Shown here: piece after piece, positions 4,856 through 11,254 of the stretch
Layout: the number at the start of each line of letters is the position of its first letter
How positions within the stretch are numbered: the stretch's first letter is position 1
Assembly: GCA_001564205.1 (NCBI GenBank)
Contig: LKMY01000038.1
Location: forward strand, 1 to 11,254
Length of the DNA stretch: 11,254 nt
Direction: 5' to 3'
From: Nanohaloarchaea archaeon PL-Br10_U2g5
GTDB lineage: Archaea; Halobacteriota; Halobacteria; Halobacteriales; Haloferacaceae
Notes under the pieces: model-generated
Seen by the model: the letters and a program-made list of their open reading frames with translations, nothing else
Told to the model about the DNA's origin: nothing
Databases searched by the model: none
Program-made: the position numbers and the translations under genes

Positions 4856-6427
4856 TCACAGATCGAGCGGCCCGCTCTTCGAGAACTCTCGGAGCAGCAC
4901 GGTCGCATACGAGCCGCTCGGGAGCGCGAACGCGAACCGGGGGTCGCCCCCGTCGAACGTCACGTCGAGGTCGGTCCGCAGCGCGATCGCCCGGCGAGTG
5001 CCCGACGAATCGAACTCGCCCGGGAGCGCGAAGTCGTCGGGTTCGATGCCGACGGCGTCGAGCACCTCGCGTTCGATCTCACCGGGATCACCGTCGCCGA
5101 GTTCCGTTTCGGTGCCGACGAGCGGTGCGGTGACGAACGCTCGGCCGCGCTCGCAGTGCCGCGAGACGATTGATACTCGGTCGGCGTCGACTCGCTGTAG
5201 CCGGTCGATGTCGGGCGCGTACAGCTCTTTTGGAGCGGTACCGTCCGCGAAGCAGACGACGTCCCCGGCGACGGGACGGTCGAACGGGAGCCCGCGCCGG
5301 AGGCGCTCGCTCAGGATTCGGTTGAAGATGAACGACTGTGCCGCGTTGACGAAGAGCCGCTGGAGGTTCGAGGGGACCGCCTCCAGCGCGTGCCACCAGT
5401 CGTCGTGGTCGGCGGGAGCGTCGGCGTCGACATCGCGCTCGGCGAGTCGATGAACCATCGAGCGCTCGAATCGGAGCTTCCCGGGAATCGCGTCGAGACA
5501 GTCCTCCCAGTCGCCGTCGCCGGTTCCGTCGGCGCTGACCGCAGGGAGCGGATCTGACTCGCCATCCTCCCCATTTTCATGCGCACCGATGCCTCCCGCA
5601 GCCTCCGTTCCGAACGCGGCGTCGACCCGGTTGCGTGCTGCCCGCGTGTCGTCCGGCTCCGTCGCTGCGGGGTTCCCGGCGTACAGCCGGACTGCCTCGC
5701 GAGGGTCCGATCGAGCGATTGCGAGCCCGACGACGTGGGTGACCGGGCGCCGGCTTCCAAAGCGCTGCTGGCCGAAGTAGTTGGGGACGCCGACAGTAGC
5801 ACCGGTGACCGACTCGGGCTCGTCTGGGCTCGCGTCGTTGCTCGCGTCGCGAGCCGTACTGGCATCCGCGTCCTCCCCCGCGAACGCCCGCAGATCACGA
5901 ACCACGCCGGCGACGCGCTCGGGCGCCTCCGCGACCGTGTCGGCGACGCGGATCTCGAACGCGTTACCGGCGAGATCACCGAACGAAAGCCTCCGGCCGG
6001 CACGGCCGAGCGGTTCGATCTCGGCGCCGCGGATGTCGGGGAGCTCCTCCGGGTCGATCTCACGGAGAGTAAACAGCTGCGTGGTGACGGCGCGTTTATC
6101 TTTCGTGCCGGCCCACGAGACGCGCTCGCGGCTGATGCCGAGCGCGTCAGAGATCCGCCGTACGAAATCGTTGGTGTCCCAGTTGCGAAGGGTAACCCGG
6201 ACGACGAGCTCGGGGTAGCTCCCGCGATCCGCGCCGAGCGGTTCCGAACCGAACGCTTCCAGCTCTCGGACGCGAAAATCTTCCGGCGACTCGCGGAGGC
6301 GGCCGCCGATCCCGTCGGCGGCGCTGACGTAGTAGTCGATGCTCACAGCGCGCTCGATCGGGTGCGCCTCGCGGAGCGAACCAGCCGCCGCGACACCGGC
6401 GTCGAATCCGCCGTGTTCGTCCGCCAT
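4856..6427 (-). CDS. truD: tRNA pseudouridine synthase TruD
   Basis: A 523-residue TruD-family enzyme, which isomerises uridine to pseudouridine in tRNA (position 13 in bacteria; the target range in archaea is wider or less certain). The catalytic aspartate is D110 in [10 protein letters not shown]. The family blocks NYFGQQRFG (216-224), [17 protein letters not shown] (363-379) and [14 protein letters not shown] (502-515) are all present, covering the catalytic core and the TRUD insertion domain. It is longer than many homologues because of two low-complexity acidic inserts, about 184-208 and 272-307, probably surface loops of a salt-adapted protein. The ATG overlaps the Pth2 stop as TGATG, so translation is probably coupled and both come from the promoter before pth2. 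Confidence 0.95.
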   Translation of the reverse strand: MADEHGGFDAGVAAAGSLREAHPIERAVSIDYYVSAADGIGGRLRESPEDFRVRELEAFGSEPLGADRGSYPELVVRVTLRNWDTNDFVRRISDALGISRERVSWAGTKDKRAVTTQLFTLREIDPEELPDIRGAEIEPLGRAGRRLSFGDLAGNAFEIRVADTVAEAPERVAGVVRDLRAFAGEDADASTARDASNDASPDEPESVTGATVGVPNYFGQQRFGSRRPVTHVVGLAIARSDPREAVRLYAGNPAATEPDDTRAARNRVDAAFGTEAAGGIGAHENGEDGESDPLPAVSADGTGDGDWEDCLDAIPGKLRFERSMVHRLAERDVDADAPADHDDWWHALEAVPSNLQRLFVNAAQSFIFNRILSERLRRGLPFDRPVAGDVVCFADGTAPKELYAPDIDRLQRVDADRVSIVSRHCERGRAFVTAPLVGTETELGDGDPGEIEREVLDAVGIEPDDFALPGEFDSSGTRRAIALRTDLDVTFDGGDPRFAFALPSGSYATVLLREFSKSGPLDL

Positions 6428-6765
6428 CAGTACAGCGAGAGGTCGCCGGTCACGCGGTCAACGCTCTCATCGCGAGCCGGCCCCACGGCGAGTGCGGTGA
6501 CCGTCCCCGGCTCCAACTGCGTGTGACCGGCGTCGCGAATTATCGCGTACGGGAGCCCCTCCTTGTCGGCTTTGTCGGCCAGCTCGAACAGCTGGCTCTC
6601 GGAAGTTCCCTTCAGCACGACTTTCTTCTGTCCCTCGCCCTGCCACTTCTTTCGGCTGCGTCGCCCGGCGTCTTGGTACGCCGACAGCGATGCGTGTGCG
6701 ACCTGCGCGGCGAGCTTCCCTTCGCCCATACCGATATCCGTTCGGGCGACGATGGCCTGTTTCAT
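6427..6765 (-). CDS. pth2: Peptidyl-tRNA hydrolase, archaeal/eukaryotic type (Pth2)
   Basis: A 112-residue Pth2, which cleaves the ester bond of peptidyl-tRNA dropped from ribosomes and so recycles tRNA. Typical blocks are [26 protein letters not shown] (1-26) with the conserved K17 and H24, the VVLKG strand, and [22 protein letters not shown], whose DAGxTQ...PGTxTxLxxGP pattern is the family hallmark; the final DLSLY is also typical. The frame extends to a GTG at 6777, but the ATG at 6765 starts at the family N terminus and is about 26 bases after a CTAAACC box. Its TGA shares one base with the truD ATG. A pth2-truD pair makes a tRNA maintenance unit. Confidence 0.95.
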   Translation of the reverse strand: MKQAIVARTDIGMGEGKLAAQVAHASLSAYQDAGRRSRKKWQGEGQKKVVLKGTSESQLFELADKADKEGLPYAIIRDAGHTQLEPGTVTALAVGPARDESVDRVTGDLSLY

Positions 6766-6787
6766 ACCCTGAATCACCGCCGCCGCG

Positions 6788-6794
6788 GGTTTAG
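6788..6794 (-). promoter_or_regulatory. Putative weak TATA box of pth2-truD
   Basis: CTAAACC on the minus strand, about 26 bases before the ATG at 6765; the only AT-containing run in the otherwise GC-rich 114-base gap after the permease gene. Confidence 0.35.
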
Positions 6795-6879
6795 CTCTGT
6801 TCTCTCGGGAACCGCGGGAGGGCGGCGTCGAGAGGTGGCGGTCTCCCGATCGAAACCCGAGCGCGCGTCGGCCCGGGAG

Positions 6880-9201
6880 TCAGTTTCGCCCACCGAACAG
6901 CCGATCGAGGACGGCCCGTTGGATGAACCCGGACTGCTGCTTGTCCGGCGGCTGCACCATCACCGCGGTACAGTCGACGCTGTCGACGAGTCGGTCGCCG
7001 GGCCGCCCGAAGACGGCACCGCGGATCCCCCGACGCTCCGTCGTCGTCACGAGGAGATCTGCGCTGTTCGCGAACCGGGAGAGCCCTTCGACGCGGTCGT
7101 CCGTCTCGAGGATCCGCGAGTCGGCGGTGACAGTCAGGACCCGTCGCAGCTCGTCGTGGTACTCCTGAACGACCTGGCGGCGATCGTCGGAGACGCCCTC
7201 CGGAACGGCCTGGAGTAGCGTCAGCGTCGCTCCGGTCTCCTCGGCGATCGCGTCCGCGACGAGCAGCTTCACCGGGTCGTACACGTCGCTGTTCGTCGCG
7301 ACGGCGATCTCGTCGGCGCCGTCGAAGCCGCGGTCTTCGACGAGCAACACTCCGCACGGCGCGTTCTTTAACACGTGTTCGTTGAGCCCCTCGCCGTATA
7401 GCTCGTGGAGCTCCTCGACCCGGCGTTCGAGCACGATGAAATCCTCTTCCTCGAAGGCGGCGTACTCGACGATGGCGGGGCCGATCGTCTCAGTCTTGAT
7501 GTCTTTGAAGACGACGTCGGACACCGGGCGAGCGCCCGTCTGGTCGCCTTCGAGCGGTTTCTGAACGCCGCCGTCCGGTCGCTCCCCGGTCGTGGACGGG
7601 AGCGAATCGGCCGCTCTCACCCAGTCAGGGGGTTCGGTCCGCGTCGACGTCGTGTCGCCGGCCGTGAACGCGCGGTGTGGTACCTTCTTGAAGTTCCCGA
7701 CCGTTACGGACCCGTTTCGCAGGTTCGACAGATCCATGGCGATCCGGAGCATGTCGACCCGGCTCCGTTCCGACGTGTCCTCCGTGATCGCGACTAGCGT
7801 GTCGTAGCGCTGCTGTTCTCCGAACAGCTCCTTGGTGCGCTCGATAGCCGCCTCGCTGACGTTCTGTCGAACGCCAGTCAGCGCGGCGCCTTCGCGGTCC
7901 GTGCGCGGCCGGACGTAGAAGTAGAAGTACACGACTGAGACGCCGGTGATCAGCGCTGCGCCCGCGAACGGAACGAGCCCGACCTGCGTGAGCACGACCA
8001 CGCCGCTCGCCATCCCGAAGATCTGCATCCACGGGTACAGCGGTGAGGTGAAAACGGGGTCGTAGTCGTCGATCGCGCCCTCGCGGAACCCGATGAGCGC
8101 GAGGTTCACGAGAATGAAGACGAGGATCTGGAACGCGCTCCCGAACTTCGCCACCTGGTCGATCGGGAGGAACACGATCATCAACACGATGATCGCGCCC
8201 GACACCGAAATGGAGAGAACGGGCGTGTTAAACCGCTCGCTGACCTGCTCGAATGAGGGCGGCGCGAGGCCGTCACGCGCCATCGCGAACGGGAACCGCG
8301 AAGCGGAGAGCAGTCCGGCGTTCGCCGTCGACGCGAGCGCCAAGAGCGCCGCACCGACGACCGCCGCCGTGCCGATCGGACCGAGAACCTGCTGGGCGGC
8401 GAGCCCCATAATTGGTCCCTCCCCGTCCGGTTGCAGCCGCCCGTCCCCGACTGCCGCGTTCACGTCGACGATCCCGATCGCGACGTAGACGACGGCCACG
8501 TACAGTGCGGTCGTGAGGACGAGTGATCCGATCATCGCCCGCGGAATCGTCTTCCCGGGGTCTTTCACCTCCTCTGCGACGGCGGCGATTTTGATCACGC
8601 CCGCGTAGGAGATGAACACCAGCGCGGTCGCCGCGATCAGACCCCCGCTTCCGAAGTTGAACGCCCCTTCGGTCTGCTCGGGAACGATTTCAGGCACCCC
8701 ACCGATAATGAAGTAGCCGAGCACGACGATCATCAGACCGACGATGACGAACTGTAAGCTGCCGGCACTTTTCGTGCTCACGATGTTCACGACGGTGAAA
8801 AACACCGCCAACGTCACCGCGAGCGGAAGAATGTATTCGGCGATCCCCGGTGCGATGAAGATGAGGTACGGGACGCCGCCGACGAGCGCCAGTGCACCTT
8901 TAAACGACAGCATGAACCAGTTCCCGACGCCGGCGATAGTGCCGAGGAGGGGCCCCATCCCCCGCTCGACGTAGACGTACGACCCGCCGTCTTCGGGCAT
9001 CGCCGTCGCCATCTCCGAGGCGCTGAACGCGGCCGGGAGAATCAACACTCCGGCGAGGAGGAACGCGAGCACGACTGCCGGCCCATCGACAGTGACGTAC
9101 GCCACGCCCGGAAGAATGAACACGCCCGATCCGACCATCGCGCCGATGGCGATCGCCATCGTCGAGAACAACCCAAGATCACGTTTAAGTCCTGTTGGCA
9201 C
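6880..9201 (-). CDS. APC-family amino acid permease with C-terminal Usp-like domains
   Basis: A 773-residue fusion of a transporter and a cytosolic regulatory tail. Residues 8-430 form an APC-superfamily permease with about 12 membrane spans: GSGVF (24-28) is the substrate-binding bend of TM1, FISYAGVIKIAAVAEEVKDPGKTIPRA (196-222) spans TM6 and the following conserved loop, and ALASTANAGLLSASRFPFAMARDG (288-311) is the TM8 region. The tail holds two Usp-like alpha/beta units: about 466-622, interrupted by a Ser/Thr/Pro/Gly-rich insert (512-562), and about 630-752. Neither keeps the G-x2-G-x9-G-S nucleotide loop: the second has ERRGIRGAVFGRPG (722-735). It probably imports or exchanges amino acids or a related cation; the substrate cannot be read from sequence. 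GTG at 9201 starts at the conserved MPTGLKRDLGLFS and follows a good TATA box with a short leader. Confidence 0.92.
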   Translation of the reverse strand: MPTGLKRDLGLFSTMAIAIGAMVGSGVFILPGVAYVTVDGPAVVLAFLLAGVLILPAAFSASEMATAMPEDGGSYVYVERGMGPLLGTIAGVGNWFMLSFKGALALVGGVPYLIFIAPGIAEYILPLAVTLAVFFTVVNIVSTKSAGSLQFVIVGLMIVVLGYFIIGGVPEIVPEQTEGAFNFGSGGLIAATALVFISYAGVIKIAAVAEEVKDPGKTIPRAMIGSLVLTTALYVAVVYVAIGIVDVNAAVGDGRLQPDGEGPIMGLAAQQVLGPIGTAAVVGAALLALASTANAGLLSASRFPFAMARDGLAPPSFEQVSERFNTPVLSISVSGAIIVLMIVFLPIDQVAKFGSAFQILVFILVNLALIGFREGAIDDYDPVFTSPLYPWMQIFGMASGVVVLTQVGLVPFAGAALITGVSVVYFYFYVRPRTDREGAALTGVRQNVSEAAIERTKELFGEQQRYDTLVAITEDTSERSRVDMLRIAMDLSNLRNGSVTVGNFKKVPHRAFTAGDTTSTRTEPPDWVRAADSLPSTTGERPDGGVQKPLEGDQTGARPVSDVVFKDIKTETIGPAIVEYAAFEEEDFIVLERRVEELHELYGEGLNEHVLKNAPCGVLLVEDRGFDGADEIAVATNSDVYDPVKLLVADAIAEETGATLTLLQAVPEGVSDDRRQVVQEYHDELRRVLTVTADSRILETDDRVEGLSRFANSADLLVTTTERRGIRGAVFGRPGDRLVDSVDCTAVMVQPPDKQQSGFIQRAVLDRLFGGRN

Positions 9202-9248
9202 GTATATGAAACCTCAATTTCGACAAGGACAGGTAGGGTCCGAACCGG

Positions 9249-9256
9249 CTTAAAAA
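9249..9256 (-). promoter_or_regulatory. Putative TATA box of the permease gene
   Basis: TTTTTAAG on the minus strand, the strongest TATA-like box in the window. It lies about 50 bases before the GTG at 9201, so a start roughly 25 bases downstream would leave a leader of about 25 bases, unlike the leaderless pattern elsewhere. Confidence 0.55.
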
Positions 9257-9352
9257 GCACTCTTACCCACGTTAGATCCGCGTCGTCGACAAGGGGTCTC
9301 TCACCGGGCGTTCGGCACTGAATGCGGGTCTCATCGTCTTCGGCAGGGATCC

Positions 9353-11203
9353 TCAGTCGTGCGGATGGACGCGCTTGATCGCTTCGTTCACGTCGTTGCT
9401 GTCGCCGAGGAGCGTCACTCGGTCTCCCGGCTCGAGTACGGTTTCGCCGTCCGGAACGAACGTCTCGTCGTCGCGGCCGACGACGGCGATCAGCACGCCG
9501 TCGGGGAGCTTCTTTCCGAGCTGTTGAATCGTCTTCCCGGCGAACGTCTCTGAGGTGATCGTGACTTCCTGTGCGTCGTGGCCGTCGCCGAGCTGGTTCA
9601 TCCAGTGGCTCAAAGTGGGTCGTTCGATCTCGTTGTCGAGCGACCACGCCATCGCCGAGGAGACGTCGATCGCCCGCACGTCGAGCGCGTCGAACGCGTC
9701 GACGTTGTCCGGATCGTTGACCCTGGCGATGACGGTCTCGACGCCGAACTTCGAGCGTGCGAGCTGCGAAACGAGCAGGTTTGTGTCGTCGATGGCCGTC
9801 GCGGCGACGACGATCTTCGCGTCTTCGGCGCCGTGTTTCCGCAGGAATGCGGCGTCGGTTCCGTCGCCGACGATGGCCTGACGGCCGTCCGCCTGCAGGC
9901 TCTCGACGACGTCCGGATCGCGGTCGATGAGCACGACGTTTTCGCCTCTCTTCTCCAGTCGCGTGGCGAGCGTCCGGCCGACCCGGCCGCCGCCGATGAT
10001 GATGGTTTTCATTGGTTGGACGTCGAGGAACTCGGCGATCTGTCTGGCGAGTCCGGCTTGGAGGACGACGGTGGCGAAGATAACGAGGAAGACGGTGCCG
10101 ACGAGCGCGTCGGCGAGCGCGAACTCGCCCGCGGCCTGCAGTTGGATCGCGAACAGCGTCGCCACCGAGGCGGGGATGATCCCGCGCGGCCCAACGAAGC
10201 TCAAAAAGAGCCGCTCGTTCCGCGTGAACACGGCTTCGCGGGTCGAGAGGAACATGACGATCGGACGAATAACGAGCGTTACGACCACGACGACGCCGAT
10301 GCCGCCGAGCCCGAGCCCGATGACGGTGCCGAAGTCGATGAGCGCGGCCAGCGAGATGAACACGAACGCGAGCGCGATGAGCGTGAGGTCGCGCCCGAAG
10401 CTCGATACCTCCTCGCGGTGCGGGAGGTCGACGTTGCCGAGCGCGATACCGGCAGCGGCCGCGGCGGCGACGCCGGTCTCCGGCGAAATCGACTCCGCGA
10501 GTCCGTACGAGACGAACGCGCCCCCGAGAGTGACGAGCCGAACGGTCCGCTTCCCGTCCGCCCCGGGGAGACTTATTTTGACCAGCGCGGCGTACACCAC
10601 CACCGCGACGACCAGTCCGACACCCACACCGGCGACGACTCGGGTGAGGAAGCCACCAGGCACCGCGGCCGGCTCGTTCGCGAGGACGAGGGTTTCGAAG
10701 ACGACGATGGCGAGTACCGCGGCCGTCACGTCGTTGAGAATCCCCTCCGCTTCGAGCGTCGAGGCGACGTGTTCACGCACGTTGACGACCTGTAGGATCG
10801 GCGTGATGACGGTGGGGCCGGTCGCGATGAGCAGTGCACCGATCAGGAACGAGACGCCCCAGTCGTCGATGATAAACGCCTGGACGGCGAGTGCGGTCCC
10901 GACGAACATCAGTAGGGCTCCGGCCGTGGTAACGAGGAAGATCGTTTTTGGTGCGTCCGCGAACCGGTCGCGTTCAAGATGAAATCCGCCCTCGAAGACG
11001 ATGATCGCCACCGACAGTCCGACGACGGTCGCTAACCCGTCACCGAACGTGTCGGCAGTGACGAATCCGAACCCTTCCGGACCCATCAGGACGCCAACGA
11101 CGATCAAGAACAGAACGCTCGGAACCCGCAGGCGGGAAGAAACTATCTGAAGCGCGATCCCGATGCCGAGGATCGCCGTAATAATCGGAAGTGTTCCGCT
11201 CAC
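9353..11203 (-). CDS. CPA1-type cation/proton antiporter with RCK (TrkA-N/TrkA-C) tail
   Basis: A 616-residue fusion. Residues 1-395 form a monovalent cation/proton antiporter of the NhaP-like CPA1 group with about 12 membrane spans. ATGPTVITPIL (127-137) corresponds to the unwound TM4 region; EAEGILNDVTAAV (151-163) carries the N157-D158 pair expected at the ion site; FVGPRGIIPASVA (336-348) holds the conserved R340. A cytosolic RCK module follows: TrkA-N (398-515) with GGGRVG (404-409) and acidic D427 closing the second strand, which suggests NAD(H)-type binding, then TrkA-C (about 546-612). Such tails gate ion transport in response to nucleotides or ions. Na+/H+ or K+/H+ exchange is likely, but which is not decidable here. 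GTG at 11203 lies about 30 bases after a TTTTAG box. The permease follows on the same strand after 151 bases with its own promoter. Confidence 0.93.
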   Translation of the reverse strand: MSGTLPIITAILGIGIALQIVSSRLRVPSVLFLIVVGVLMGPEGFGFVTADTFGDGLATVVGLSVAIIVFEGGFHLERDRFADAPKTIFLVTTAGALLMFVGTALAVQAFIIDDWGVSFLIGALLIATGPTVITPILQVVNVREHVASTLEAEGILNDVTAAVLAIVVFETLVLANEPAAVPGGFLTRVVAGVGVGLVVAVVVYAALVKISLPGADGKRTVRLVTLGGAFVSYGLAESISPETGVAAAAAAGIALGNVDLPHREEVSSFGRDLTLIALAFVFISLAALIDFGTVIGLGLGGIGVVVVVTLVIRPIVMFLSTREAVFTRNERLFLSFVGPRGIIPASVATLFAIQLQAAGEFALADALVGTVFLVIFATVVLQAGLARQIAEFLDVQPMKTIIIGGGRVGRTLATRLEKRGENVVLIDRDPDVVESLQADGRQAIVGDGTDAAFLRKHGAEDAKIVVAATAIDDTNLLVSQLARSKFGVETVIARVNDPDNVDAFDALDVRAIDVSSAMAWSLDNEIERPTLSHWMNQLGDGHDAQEVTITSETFAGKTIQQLGKKLPDGVLIAVVGRDDETFVPDGETVLEPGDRVTLLGDSNDVNEAIKRVHPHD

Positions 11204-11230
11204 GGTGAATAAATGTAAGCAACCGATCGA

Positions 11231-11236
11231 CTAAAA
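11231..11236 (-). promoter_or_regulatory. Putative TATA box of the antiporter gene
   Basis: TTTTAG on the minus strand, about 30 bases before the GTG at 11203, supporting that start codon and a short or absent leader. Confidence 0.5.
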
Positions 11237-11254
11237 CGCTACCACTGTCCAGTA

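Noticed and set aside
4191..5453. Plus-strand open frame of 420 codons opposite the GMP synthase subunit and truD
   Set aside because: Spans two genes and the gap between them, shows no recognisable domain, and both opposite genes have clear catalytic motifs.
6843..6879. CTCCCG/CGGGAG pairing after the permease stop as a terminator
   Set aside because: Only 6 bp with a 25-base loop and no T run; expected by chance in this GC-rich sequence.
9042..9647. Minus-strand open frame bridging the antiporter-permease gap
   Set aside because: Overlaps both real genes in another frame; Arg-rich and without family features.
9578..10795. Plus-strand open frame of 405 codons opposite the antiporter gene
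   Set aside because: Asp/Arg/Glu-rich shadow of a hydrophobic membrane protein; no domain seen.

Overview
The window is a compact, high-GC stretch of a haloarchaeal (class Halobacteria) chromosome. The signs are very acidic proteins, archaeal-only families (eL43, RNA polymerase subunit P, Pcc1, prefoldin beta, Pth2, archaeal TruD, split GMP synthase), and TATA-like boxes placed about 25-30 bases before most start codons, as expected for leaderless transcripts. Genus cannot be fixed from the sequence alone. There is no rRNA, tRNA, insertion sequence, CRISPR array or clear sign of transfer.

Layout. Left block, minus strand: a membrane-bound metal-dependent hydrolase (39-524) and the thiamine-thiazole synthase Thi4 (607-1542). 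A 186-base divergent promoter region separates Thi4 from a plus-strand information-processing cluster: ribosomal protein eL43/L37Ae (1729-1995), RpoP (2001-2135), the KEOPS subunit Pcc1 (2136-2408), prefoldin beta (2525-2920), a DUF3194 protein (2928-3188), a 65-residue zinc-finger protein (3430-3627) and a single-domain universal stress protein (3743-4168). The first three are almost contiguous and look like one operon; pfdB and DUF3194 form a second. Right block, minus strand: GMP synthase glutaminase subunit (4197-4751), TruD (4856-6427) coupled to Pth2 (6427-6765) by a TGATG overlap, an APC-family permease fused to Usp-like domains (6880-9201), and a CPA1-type cation/proton antiporter fused to an RCK module (9353-11203).

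Function. The core genes serve transcription, translation, tRNA modification and recycling, and protein folding. The right end holds two membrane transporters, each with a cytosolic nucleotide-binding regulatory tail, which suits an organism that must tune amino-acid and ion flux to osmotic and energy state.

Most notable: the eL43 protein has lost all four zinc-binding cysteines; Thi4 keeps the active-site cysteine of the suicidal sulfur-donor type and has a repeat/palindrome between its TATA box and start codon; two neighbouring small genes share an identical 10-base promoter sequence; and a perfect 8-bp stem-loop lies directly after truD. I did not find a convincing new multi-gene system; the content is mainly conserved housekeeping genes with a few local oddities.
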